Under the pieces are notes generated by a model. The model made no database searches, was not told the DNA's origin, and was given only the letters and a program-made list of their open reading frames with translations. 64,000 nt of DNA from JAMLIA01 sp039810005 (GTDB lineage Bacteria > Chloroflexota > Chloroflexia > Thermomicrobiales > CFX8), in the NCBI GenBank assembly GCA_039810005.1, contig JBDHWD010000004.1, forward strand, positions 1-64,000, in the 5' to 3' direction. Shown in pieces: positions 1-7,515 of this stretch. A program made the position numbers and the translations under genes. Position 1 is the first letter of the stretch. The number at the start of each line of letters is the position of its first letter.

Positions 1-377
1 CGCTCGCGCAGCGCGTCGGCGTCGAGGATCTCCCAGAAGCCGCGCTCCTGCATCTGCGTCGCGACGGCACGCTGACGTTCGGCGGCGTCACCGGCAACGA
101 CGCGGACCTCGCCGATGATGCGGACGAGCTCCTGGCCGCTTGCCTCTTCGACTTCATGCCACAGCTCGAAGGTGCGTCGGGCGAGTGGGACGTAGCCGTC
201 GTCCTGAGTGGCAGACTTCCGGATCATGCGGTGGTGTCCGTGCGATGAGCCCTGGTTGTGGCCGATGTGAAACTGCTCGATCCCGAGGGCACGGACGCCG
301 CGCTTGGCGAGCTGGTAGACCGAGGCAGCGCCCATCGCTCCGATGCCGACGACGATCGCGTCATACGACTCAGCCAT
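1..377 (-). CDS. Sarcosine / N-methylamino-acid oxidase family flavoenzyme (3' part outside window)
   Basis: This is the first 125 codons of a leftward gene cut by the window edge. Near the N-terminus it has a dinucleotide-binding fingerprint (VVGIGAMGAASVYQLA), then EQFHIGHNQGSSHGHHRMIR. That pattern is typical of monomeric sarcosine oxidase and N-methyltryptophan oxidase (SolA/MSOX), in which FAD is covalently bound through a cysteine near the C-terminus; that part is not visible here. The family oxidatively demethylates N-methyl amino acids to formaldehyde, the free amino acid and H2O2. The start ATG (377-375) follows an AGAGGA ribosome site. The gene is divergent from the peptide-type importer at 627. 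The substrate cannot be fixed from this fragment; other FAD-dependent amine oxidases of the DAO family remain possible. Confidence 0.8.
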   Translation of the reverse strand, partial: MAESYDAIVVGIGAMGAASVYQLAKRGVRALGIEQFHIGHNQGSSHGHHRMIRKSATQDDGYVPLARRTFELWHEVEEASGQELVRIIGEVRVVAGDAAERQRAVATQMQERGFWEILDADALRE

Positions 378-505
378 CTTCGTTCCTCTCTCACGAGTCA
401 ATCCACCAGGGGGACGCAGAACCTCATTGTCAGCCAACACGCTAGCAGCGCTTGGCGACGCGGGCAAGCGCCGTGAACGACGCTGGCGAGAGTTTGGGTG
501 ACTAC

Positions 506-518
506 CAGGGAAACCCTG
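506..518. promoter_or_regulatory. Short perfect palindrome (operator candidate)
   Basis: CAGGG-AAA-CCCTG lies just upstream of the predicted -35 of the binding-protein gene at 627, between divergent genes. It could be a regulator site. There is no direct evidence of function. Confidence 0.25.
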
Positions 519-536
519 TCCGAAGAGAGAAATGTC

Positions 537-565
537 TTGCACATCTCAGGACGCATTGATACGTT
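537..565 (+). promoter_or_regulatory. Candidate sigma-70-type promoter for the first peptide importer
   Basis: TTGCAC (537-542), a 17-base spacer and TACGTT (560-565) fit a housekeeping promoter about 60 bases before the start at 627. The match is moderate. Confidence 0.35.
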
Positions 566-626
566 GTCTCAATACCTTTCGCGCGTGCCCGGCCAAGGCA
601 TTCGAGCGTTGCGAGGAGTCGGAGTG

Positions 627-2228
627 ATGAGAGATCAATCGCCCAGAAGGGTTCGTGTGCTGGCGCTGGCGCTGGTGCTCTGCCTGATTGTGCCGCTCGC
701 TGCCTGCGGCGGAGACGCGGACGATAGTGAATCCGCGATACCAGCGTCGACGGCGGCCAGTAGCACGCAACCATCCGGCGTGGATGCAACGCCGGGCGGA
801 CAAGGTGGCGAGCTTCGGGTAGCGACCGGATTTCTCCCAGCGACACTCGATCCGGGAGGGGATGGCTTCGGCATGGTCCAGTTCGGAATCGCCGAGACGC
901 TGACGCGAATCGGGGCCGATCAGCAGATTGAGCCGTGGTTGGCGGAGTCGGTCGAATCCGAGGACACGCGCCAGTGGCGGATCAGGCTGCGGGACGGCGC
1001 GACGTTCTGGAACGGCGAGCCGGTGGATGCCGCCGCGGTTGAGGCGTCGCTGCGGCGTGCGCTGGACACGATCCCCTCGGCCGCGCAGTATCTCGATCCG
1101 GACGTGACGATGACGGTCGTGGATGAGCGCACGCTCGATCTCAGCTTCGATGACCCACTCCCGACCCTGCCGAACAACCTGGCGACGTTCCACCTCGTGA
1201 TTGCCACGGAGGATGCGAGCGCGCTCGGCGGTCTTTCGATGACCGGGCCGTATCAGGTGGCCCAGCATACGCCAGATGATCGTCTGGTGCTGAATGCCTA
1301 TGCGGGTCACTGGAGCGGGACACCGCCGTTCGACAGCGTGACGGTGCGGCTGGTTCGCGATGCCAACGCGCGCATGCTGGGGTTGCAGGCGGGCGAGGTC
1401 GATCTGGTGACCGAGGTACCGACCGAGCTGACGGTCGGTGTCGGTGGCGGGGTCGAGATCATCTCCAGTGCGTCGACACGCGTGCATCACGTCGTCCTCA
1501 ATCACGCGCGCGCGCCGTTTGACGACTTTGCGGTGCGTGAGGCGTTCGCGGTTGGCATCGACCGGGACCTGCTGAACGACCTGACGCTGGCTGGGCTCGG
1601 CGCATCGACATCGACGTTCTTCCCGGCCGATCTCGGGCTCCCGACGATACCGCCGATCGAGACGGACGTCGATCGCGCGGCTGAGATTCTGGACGCCGCC
1701 GGTTGGGTCGAGGGTGGCGACGGCGTGCGACAGAAGGGCGGCGAAGCGCTGCGCTTCGTGCTGCACACCTACGCGCGGCGGCCGGAACTGCCGGCCATCG
1801 CGGTATCGATCCAGGACCAGCTGCGCGCCATCGGATTCGACGTCGAGATCCACCAGGTCGATGACATCAGCGCACAGATGAGCAGCGGCGATTTCGAGGC
1901 CGCCATGTTCTCAGTGAACCTCGTGCCGATCGGCGATCCGCGCTACGCGTTGAATGTGAGCCTCGTCAGCGACGGGATCTACAACTATGGCGGAATCCAG
2001 AACGATCGCCTTGATGAGATCGCGACCGAGCTGCTGACTGAGGGCGACGCGCAGACGCGGGAGGGTCTGGTGCTGGAGGCGCAGCAGATTGTCCGAGACG
2101 ACGCGTCGAACGTCTATCTCGTGGCCGCGCCGCTGGTCATTGCTTATCAGTCGGACACGATTGCGCCATTTGAGATGCGCAGCAACGATCTGTACCTGAT
2201 CGATACGTCGATTCAGCCGGCGTCGTAA
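627..2228 (+). CDS. ABC transporter substrate-binding lipoprotein (peptide/nickel type, SBP_bac_5)
   Basis: This is an extracytoplasmic binding protein of the DppA/OppA/NikA family that delivers peptides or similar ligands to the permeases encoded next. The mature protein should be lipid-anchored: a basic N-terminus, a hydrophobic segment and the lipobox LAAC give the acylated cysteine at residue 27. A low-complexity Ser/Thr/Ala linker follows. The body has family features such as a RLRDGATFWNGEP-like segment. I chose ATG 627 because GAGGAG (613-618) sits 8 bases upstream and the signal peptide starts there; an upstream in-frame GTG at 498 would add 43 residues with no export signal. The two permease genes follow within 30 bases, but no ATP-binding subunit is encoded here. 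The ligand cannot be read from the sequence. Confidence 0.88.
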   Translation: MRDQSPRRVRVLALALVLCLIVPLAACGGDADDSESAIPASTAASSTQPSGVDATPGGQGGELRVATGFLPATLDPGGDGFGMVQFGIAETLTRIGADQQIEPWLAESVESEDTRQWRIRLRDGATFWNGEPVDAAAVEASLRRALDTIPSAAQYLDPDVTMTVVDERTLDLSFDDPLPTLPNNLATFHLVIATEDASALGGLSMTGPYQVAQHTPDDRLVLNAYAGHWSGTPPFDSVTVRLVRDANARMLGLQAGEVDLVTEVPTELTVGVGGGVEIISSASTRVHHVVLNHARAPFDDFAVREAFAVGIDRDLLNDLTLAGLGASTSTFFPADLGLPTIPPIETDVDRAAEILDAAGWVEGGDGVRQKGGEALRFVLHTYARRPELPAIAVSIQDQLRAIGFDVEIHQVDDISAQMSSGDFEAAMFSVNLVPIGDPRYALNVSLVSDGIYNYGGIQNDRLDEIATELLTEGDAQTREGLVLEAQQIVRDDASNVYLVAAPLVIAYQSDTIAPFEMRSNDLYLIDTSIQPAS

Positions 2229-2256
2229 TTCGGCTCAGGCACGGTCGGGAACGATA

Positions 2257-3177
2257 GTGATCCAGCGCATACTCAGCATCTTTCCGGTTCTGCTCACCGT
2301 CGCGACGCTGGCGTTTGCGCTGCAGGCTATCGCGCCGGGTGACCCAGCCCGCTTGCTCGTTGAGGCGAGCGGGCTTTCGCCTGCGCCGCCGGAGGCTGTC
2401 GCGGCGAAGCGGCAGGAGCTCGGGCTGGATGCACCGGTGATTGAGCGCTACCTGCGCTGGATCGGCGATGCGGCGCAGGGCGACCTCGGTCGCTCACACC
2501 GCACCTACCAGCCCGTCACATCGATGTACCTGGAGCGGATGCCGGCGACACTGGCGCTGGCACTTGTTGCGGCGGCGATCAGCGCGGTGATTGCGTTGCC
2601 GCTCGGCATCCTGACGGCCTGGCAGCGCGGAAGCTGGATCGATCGGCTCGGACAGCTGGTCGCGGTGATCGGCACTGCCGCGCCCGGCTTCTGGGTCGCG
2701 CTGATGCTGATGTATGTCTTTGGCATCCGGCTCGGCTGGCTGCCGGTCTTCGGATCGCTAACACCCTCGGGCATCATCCTGCCGGCAATCGTCGTTGCGC
2801 TGCCGAATATTGCTTTCCTGACACGCCTGACGCGCATGGCGACGCTGGAGGTGCTCAGCGCCGACTTCCTGACCGTCGCGCGGATGAAGGGGTTGTCGGA
2901 GTGGCGGCTTGCGCTGCGCCACGTCACGCCCAACGTGCTGGCCGAGATTTCGACGATGCTGGGGTTGCAGTTGGCCGGGCTGATGACCGGCGCGGCGGTC
3001 GTTGAATACGTCTTCGCCTGGCCCGGCATCGGCCGCCTCGCGGTCGAGAGCGCGCTGGTGCGGGACACGCCGGTTGTCGTCGGGTTCGCGGTGATGGCCG
3101 GGCTGATCTTCGTCGTCGTCAACCTCATCACCGACCTGCTGGTCGCGCGGCTCGACCCGCGCGTGCGGAGCCTGTGA
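2257..3177 (+). CDS. ABC transporter permease, DppB/OppB type
   Basis: This inner-membrane permease of a peptide-type importer has 306 residues, the usual length. The N-terminus has a first membrane helix followed by the IAPGDPARLL region typical of DppB. The cytoplasmic EAA loop that contacts the ATPase is at about residues 203-227 (ARMKGLSEWRLALRHVTPN). Several further hydrophobic segments follow, and the C-terminus ends DLLVARLDPRVRSL as in the family. The start is GTG at 2257, 28 bases after the binding-protein stop. The stop overlaps the next gene by 4 bases (GTGA), a sign of coupled translation. The ATPases must come from elsewhere in the genome. Confidence 0.9.
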   Translation: MIQRILSIFPVLLTVATLAFALQAIAPGDPARLLVEASGLSPAPPEAVAAKRQELGLDAPVIERYLRWIGDAAQGDLGRSHRTYQPVTSMYLERMPATLALALVAAAISAVIALPLGILTAWQRGSWIDRLGQLVAVIGTAAPGFWVALMLMYVFGIRLGWLPVFGSLTPSGIILPAIVVALPNIAFLTRLTRMATLEVLSADFLTVARMKGLSEWRLALRHVTPNVLAEISTMLGLQLAGLMTGAAVVEYVFAWPGIGRLAVESALVRDTPVVVGFAVMAGLIFVVVNLITDLLVARLDPRVRSL

Positions 3178-4058
3178 CGATGGAACAGCCGACGGTTGAC
3201 ATCGCAACGCTTGAGCGGGCACTGCCGACAGACGGGGCGCGGCGGCGGTCGGTGGGTCGGCCGCGCTGGCTGCTGCCCACCATCGCGCTGGCAACACTCG
3301 CCCTCATCACAATCGTCGGGCCGATGGTCTGGAACCACGGACAGTACGAGCACAATCCCGTGGCGCGGCTGCAGGTTCCGTCGCTCGACCATCCGGCCGG
3401 CACGGACGCATTTGGTCGCGACCTGCTGGCGCGGCTACTGCTCGGGGCGCGCTGGACGCTCGCGGGCGCTGCGGCGGTCAGTGTGGCGGGGAACCTGATC
3501 GGCCTGCTGGTCGCTGGCCTTGCGACGCGCCATCGTCTGCTGGATTCAGCGACCGGCCGCCTGATCGATGCGTTGCTGGCGATCCCGTCGCTGGTGGTAG
3601 CGCTGGCGCTGACGTCGGTGCTGGGGCCGTCGTTCCGCAACCTGCTGATCGCGCTGACGATCGCCAGTTGGCCGTGGTATGCGCGCATCTATCGTGGCGT
3701 GCTGATCCGTGAGTACGCGTCCGACTACGTCGAAGGAGCGACGGTTGCCGGGGCGTCGAATGCATCGATCCTGGTGCGGCACGTACTGCCGAATGTGCTG
3801 GGGCCAACGATCGTGCTCGTGACGACGAACGCCGGCTCGGCGATGCTGAACCTGGCTGCGCTCTCGTTCCTCGGCCTCGGCGCGCAACCGCCGACGCCGG
3901 AGTGGGGGACGATGATCAGCGATGCGCGGGTCTACGTGCAGATCCGCCCGTGGCAGGTGCTCGCGCCGGGCCTCTGCATCATGCTGACCGTCTCGGTCAT
4001 CAACCTCGCCGGTGACGCGCTACGCGATGCCTTCGATCCGCGCTTGCGGCATCGGTAG
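3174..4058 (+). CDS. ABC transporter permease, DppC/OppC type
   Basis: This is the second membrane subunit of the importer, 294 residues. It has the DppC hallmarks: a cytoplasmic N-terminal tail, one helix, then HPAGTDAFGRDLLARLL, and an EAA loop at about residues 183-207 (DYVEGATVAGASNASILVR). The C-terminus FDPRLRHR is typical. GTG 3174 overlaps the upstream stop; an in-frame ATG at 3180 is an equally possible start. It completes a binding protein-permease-permease operon with no ATPase genes before pdxS. Confidence 0.9.
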   Translation: MTMEQPTVDIATLERALPTDGARRRSVGRPRWLLPTIALATLALITIVGPMVWNHGQYEHNPVARLQVPSLDHPAGTDAFGRDLLARLLLGARWTLAGAAAVSVAGNLIGLLVAGLATRHRLLDSATGRLIDALLAIPSLVVALALTSVLGPSFRNLLIALTIASWPWYARIYRGVLIREYASDYVEGATVAGASNASILVRHVLPNVLGPTIVLVTTNAGSAMLNLAALSFLGLGAQPPTPEWGTMISDARVYVQIRPWQVLAPGLCIMLTVSVINLAGDALRDAFDPRLRHR

Positions 4059-4311
4059 GGCGGCGACTCGTCGGTAGCCCATAGTTGTTCGCGGCTCGGA
4101 GCCAGAGTTTACGTCGGCCTCCTGCTTCCTCACGCTTCCCAGGCGACAGCTCAGCACGTTCGAACCCTGTTACCGCGTCTTGACGCCTGGATAGCAACGA
4201 ACCACCGGAAGGATGGATGACTCCGATTGGATGCTGCCATTGGCTTTGCCGAGTGTCATGCTGGTGGGGCAGAAGGCATTTCGACGCTCGCAGGCCAAAG
4301 GAGGGCATGAA

Positions 4312-5193
4312 TTGGACCAGTCCACATGGCGGACGAAAGTTGGCTTGGCGCAAATGCTCAAGGGTGGCGTCATCATGGATGTCGTCACGCCAGAGCAGGC
4401 GAAGATCGCGGAAGAGGCCGGGGCCGTCGCGGTCATGGCGCTGGAGCGCGTACCGGCGGACATCCGGCGCGACGGTGGCGTGGCGCGAATGAGCGACCCG
4501 GCGCTGATCCGCGAGATCAAGGCAACGGTCACGATCCCGGTCATGGCGAAGGCGCGCATCGGACACTTCGTTGAGGCGCAGGTAATTGAGGCCTGCGACA
4601 TTGATTACATCGACGAGTCGGAGGTGCTGACACCGGCCGACGAGGATCATCACATCGACAAATTCGCGTTCCGCATCCCGTTCGTCTGCGGCGCGCGCGA
4701 CCTCGGCGAGGCGCTGCGGCGGCTGGGCGAGGGCGCCGCGATGATCCGCACGAAGGGCGAGGCCGGGACCGGCAACGTCGTCGAGGCCGTGCGGCACATG
4801 CGCACGATGCAATCGCAAATTCGCAGGGCAACCGGCATGACGCGCGACGAGTTGCCGGCATTCGCCAAGGAGCTTGGCGCGCCGCTGGATCTGCTGCGCG
4901 AGGTTGCTGATCTGGGCCGGATGCCGGTTGTCAACTTCGCTGCTGGTGGCATTGCGACTCCGGCCGACGCGGCGCTGATGATGCAGCTCGGCTGCGATGG
5001 CGTGTTTGTCGGCTCGGGCATCTTCAAGTCCGGTGATCCGGCGCGCCGTGCGGCGGCCATCGTCGAAGCGGTCACGCACTACACCGACCCGATCCGCATC
5101 GCGAAGGTCAGCGAGAATCTGGGCGAGGCGATGGTCGGGATCAATGTCAGCACGCTGCCGGCCGACGAGCTGCTGGCGACACGCGGGTGGTAA
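4312..5193 (+). CDS. pdxS: Pyridoxal 5'-phosphate synthase lyase subunit PdxS
   Basis: PdxS is the synthase subunit of the DXP-independent PLP pathway. It condenses ribose 5-phosphate, glyceraldehyde 3-phosphate and ammonia supplied by PdxT into PLP. The protein is a TIM barrel of 293 residues. It keeps LAQMLKGGVIMDVV, the Schiff-base lysine K80 in MAKARIGH, and the second lysine K148 in RTKGEAGTG. I chose TTG 4312: a strong AGGAGG (4299-4304) lies 7 bases upstream and the protein then begins LDQSTWRTKVG, as PdxS proteins do. An ATG at 4213 would add 33 residues of non-family sequence. pdxT follows 4 bases downstream, so the two form an operon and a dodecamer-type complex is expected. Confidence 0.97.
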   Translation: MDQSTWRTKVGLAQMLKGGVIMDVVTPEQAKIAEEAGAVAVMALERVPADIRRDGGVARMSDPALIREIKATVTIPVMAKARIGHFVEAQVIEACDIDYIDESEVLTPADEDHHIDKFAFRIPFVCGARDLGEALRRLGEGAAMIRTKGEAGTGNVVEAVRHMRTMQSQIRRATGMTRDELPAFAKELGAPLDLLREVADLGRMPVVNFAAGGIATPADAALMMQLGCDGVFVGSGIFKSGDPARRAAAIVEAVTHYTDPIRIAKVSENLGEAMVGINVSTLPADELLATRGW

Positions 5194-5197
5194 TCCA

Positions 5198-5842
5198 ATG
5201 AGCGGACGGTATCACGTACCGGCCCTGCTCTCGCATCCAGATGCAGCGGGCGAGGGCGCAATCGGCGTCCTCGCCCTGCAGGGCGCGTTCATCGAGCACG
5301 TCGCCGCGCTGACGGAGATCGGCGTTGCGGCGCGGGAGGTCAGACTGCCGGAGCATCTGGCCGGGTTGCGCGGGCTGATCATCCCCGGCGGCGAGAGCAC
5401 GGTCATCGGCAAGCTGATGGTCAAATACGAGCTGGATCGCGCCATCAGGTCGTTTGTCGCGGGCGGCGGGGCTGTCTGGGGCACGTGCGCCGGCATGATC
5501 CTGCTGGCAAACGATGTCGGTCGCGACCAGCCGCTGCTGGGGCTGCTGGATATCACCGTCGAGCGCAACGCCTACGGCTCGCAATTGGCGTCGTTCGAGG
5601 AGGATGTCGCGCTGCCGAGCCTGGGCATCGCCGACCTGCGCGCCGTATTCATTCGAGCACCGGTCGTGGCGCGGGTCGGGCCGGATGTGCGCATTGAAGC
5701 GCGCGACGGACGCGACAACATCGTTGCCGTGTCTTGCGGCAATATCCTCGCAACAGCATTCCACCCTGAGCTGACCGCCGATCGGCGACTGCACGCATCG
5801 TTCGCGAAGCATGCAGGGCAGGCGGCCGCCGCGGTCAGTTAG
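5198..5842 (+). CDS. pdxT: Pyridoxal 5'-phosphate synthase glutaminase subunit PdxT
   Basis: PdxT is the class I glutaminase partner of PdxS, hydrolysing glutamine and channelling ammonia to the synthase. The triad is visible: C97 in GTCAGM, and H189 and E191 in FHPEL. The PGGEST loop is at about 63-68. The glutaminase fold starts only at about residue 21 (AIGVLALQGAF), so this protein has an N-terminal extension of about 20 residues compared with typical PdxT (214 against about 190-200). There is no in-frame start nearer the fold. ATG 5198 is 4 bases after the pdxS stop. The 3' end overlaps the convergent gene by 4 bases. Confidence 0.95.
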   Translation: MSGRYHVPALLSHPDAAGEGAIGVLALQGAFIEHVAALTEIGVAAREVRLPEHLAGLRGLIIPGGESTVIGKLMVKYELDRAIRSFVAGGGAVWGTCAGMILLANDVGRDQPLLGLLDITVERNAYGSQLASFEEDVALPSLGIADLRAVFIRAPVVARVGPDVRIEARDGRDNIVAVSCGNILATAFHPELTADRRLHASFAKHAGQAAAAVS

Positions 5843-6360
5843 CTCTGGACGCTTTGGCCGTCGAGCGGGACGAGTTCCAGTACCGGCAGGTCGCCACCCT
5901 GCTCGACAGCCATGCGCAACTCGGCGTCGTAATCGAACAGGCCGGTCAGGCGCAGCAGTGGCCGAACCAGCTTCGGTGGCCCGCACGAGCCGGAGCGCTT
6001 CTGCATACGCAGCATCAAGGCAGCGCGCTCATCTGGCGATTCGATCAAGCGGGCTTCGGCTTCCATCCGCTTGCGGCCAACCTGGATCGTGACGCGTGGG
6101 TTCGCGCGGATATTGCGGTACCAGTTTGAGCTGGTTCCCCAACCGGAGAAGACAATGTAGCGGTCGCCGTCGGGCATGAAGCTGATGCAGACGGGGCGCG
6201 GCTCGCCGGATTTTCGTCCGGTCGCGATCAGCAGCAACACACAGCGCCAGCGCAACAGCTCGGCGATTGGCCCACGATAGAGCTTGACCGGGCTACGAAG
6301 GAAGAATCGTTGTAAGCCGGCCGCTTTCTGGCGCGTCATTCGTGGTTCGCTAGTCTCCAC
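5839..6360 (-). CDS. Nitroreductase-family deazaflavin (F420)-dependent oxidoreductase
   Basis: The 173-residue protein resembles the Ddn/FGD-like split-barrel family (PF04075-type), which uses reduced coenzyme F420 or sometimes flavin to reduce varied substrates. Visible features are LLLIATGRKSGEPRPVCISF, the FSGWGTSSNWYRNIRANP core (a family signature: WY.N....P.V.....) and the preceding VFSGW strand. The start GTG 6360 has GGGAGG 6 bases upstream. It is convergent with pdxT (4-base overlap) and not obviously in an operon. If the cofactor is F420, the genome should also carry the F420 biosynthesis genes cofC/D/E. The substrate is unknown. Confidence 0.8.
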   Translation of the reverse strand: METSEPRMTRQKAAGLQRFFLRSPVKLYRGPIAELLRWRCVLLLIATGRKSGEPRPVCISFMPDGDRYIVFSGWGTSSNWYRNIRANPRVTIQVGRKRMEAEARLIESPDERAALMLRMQKRSGSCGPPKLVRPLLRLTGLFDYDAELRMAVEQGGDLPVLELVPLDGQSVQS

Positions 6361-6466
6361 GCTTTCCTCCCTGCCGTTGTCACTGCCCGCACCGGAGCGT
6401 CAGCACGTTACGAGTAGAGATCTGTTCGCGTGGAGCATGCCACGAATCAGCAAACTGGTTGGATAC

Positions 6467-6682
6467 TCAGTCTCTCGCGTCAGATAGAAATTCGATAGCG
6501 TCATCGCGTCTGATCATCACCACCGGCGAGTTGCGAGTGACCACGTCGCTGGTCGCGACGCGCTCGCGTTTCGCCCCGCCGCCCTCGTCGATGTCATCCG
6601 AGCGAACCATGCCGGTCCTGGCATGTTCCCCGACCATCTCCGGGGTTTCCACACTTACCAATGATGCCTGCAGTCGCTTCAT
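6467..6682 (-). CDS. Small hypothetical protein (71 aa)
   Basis: I do not recognise this ORF. The support is a very good ribosome site: AGGGGGTGA on the minus strand (6696-6688), 8 bases from AGGGGG to ATG 6682. GC-rich third positions in the middle of the reading frame also help. The product is acidic/basic mixed, about 71 residues (begins MKRLQASLVSVETPEM, ends EFLSDARD), with no membrane segment or cysteine pair. A perfect hairpin (6722-6738) lies in its presumed leader. It could be a small regulatory or stress protein, or a non-coding stretch that mimics a gene. Confidence 0.45.
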   Translation of the reverse strand: MKRLQASLVSVETPEMVGEHARTGMVRSDDIDEGGGAKRERVATSDVVTRNSPVVMIRRDDAIEFLSDARD

Positions 6683-6721
6683 TGATGTCACCCCCTGATT
6701 CAACTGGTCACCATCGATTGC

Positions 6722-6738
6722 GTAGTGTCACGCACTAC
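6722..6738. promoter_or_regulatory. Perfect inverted repeat GTAGTG-N5-CACTAC
   Basis: The arms 6722-6727 and 6733-6738 flank TCACG. It lies about 40 bases upstream of the small leftward ORF, so it could be an operator or a leader hairpin. Function unknown. Confidence 0.35.
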
Positions 6739-7050
6739 CACTCTACGCATGCCGGAGACTGGAAAGAATACGTAAAAACCCCGAATTGGGCGCGATTCCG
6801 ACAGAATAGGATCAACAGAGATGTCCGAAAGCGCGAACAGCACGCCCAAGCGGAGGGAACGACCCAATCGAAGTCGAAACAATATCGCAACCTCAGGTCG
6901 CTTTATCGCATAGAGATCACAGGAAACACCAGGAGATCCTGTTGCAGGCGCTCTTTACCTCAACAGTAGTTGCTCATGCGCCGTACGACAGACAACAGCC
7001 AAGATCAGATCGGCTTCTCCTGAGTTGGACGAACGAGGGTGGCACGGAAT

Positions 7051-7090
7051 CTGGTATGTACCAGGTTGCCGCACCACTGAGCCGGTGCGG
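7051..7090 (+). promoter_or_regulatory. Two adjacent inverted repeats in the response-regulator leader
   Basis: CTGGTA-TG-TACCAG (7051-7064) is followed by a stem CCGCACC/GGTGCGG (7069-7075 with 7084-7090), ending just before the ribosome site of the gene at 7106. The first looks like a dimeric-protein operator; the second could restrict translation or attenuate transcription. Confidence 0.35.
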
Positions 7091-7105
7091 AGGGTAGGAG
7101 GACAC

Positions 7106-7483
7106 GTGATTTGCATCCTGCTCGTCGAAGATGATCCTGCCATTCGGTCCGTCCTCCGTGAGTTCCTGTCCGAGGAAGGATTCGAGGTTCGAGGCGTCGC
7201 AGACGGGCGCGCGGGAATCAACGCCGCGCGAACAATTCAGCCCGACCTGATCGTAATGGATTTGATGCTCCCGGTACTCGACGGAGTAACTGCGACCAGG
7301 CAATTGAAAGCCGACCCGGTGACTCGTGATATCCCAATCATTGCCGTTTCCGCGGCGTGTGAAGAACGACCGCGCACACGAGAGCTTCCAGCCGACGACT
7401 TCGTCTTGAAGCCTTTCGAGCTGGATGCGCTGCTGGCAACGATCTCCGACAATCTCGGGCATTCGTCGCATATGTCTGTTTGA
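7106..7483 (+). CDS. Single-domain (receiver-only) response regulator
   Basis: The protein is 125 residues and consists of one CheY-like receiver domain. The acidic pocket is in LLVEDDPAIRSVL, the phosphoacceptor is D52 in LIVMDLMLP, the switch Ser is in IIAVSA and the conserved lysine is K102 in VLKPF. There is no output domain, so it should act by protein contact or as a phosphorelay intermediate. I chose GTG 7106, preceded by GGTAGGAGG; an upstream in-frame start at 7025 would add 27 non-family residues that overlap the leader inverted repeats. No histidine kinase gene is adjacent, so its partner is unknown. It converges with the RNase Z gene. Confidence 0.85.
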   Translation: MICILLVEDDPAIRSVLREFLSEEGFEVRGVADGRAGINAARTIQPDLIVMDLMLPVLDGVTATRQLKADPVTRDIPIIAVSAACEERPRTRELPADDFVLKPFELDALLATISDNLGHSSHMSV

Positions 7484-7515
7484 ACCGAGCAGTGGTGTCT
7501 GGCACTGTCGGACGA

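Larger units (their letters stand above)
6683..7105. other. Gene-free, AT-richer intergenic stretch
   Basis: These 423 bases between the small leftward ORF and the rightward response regulator are visibly less GC-rich than the surroundings, especially about 6760-6960. I find no convincing gene. The stretch holds a hairpin at 6722-6738, a near-palindrome at 7051-7064 and a GC stem at 7069-7090, so it is probably a divergent control region. A non-coding RNA cannot be excluded. Confidence 0.5.

Noticed and set aside
546..1853. Long open frame on the minus strand opposite the binding-protein gene
   Set aside because: Composition is Arg/Pro/His-rich without domain features; it mirrors the GC-rich codons of the real gene.
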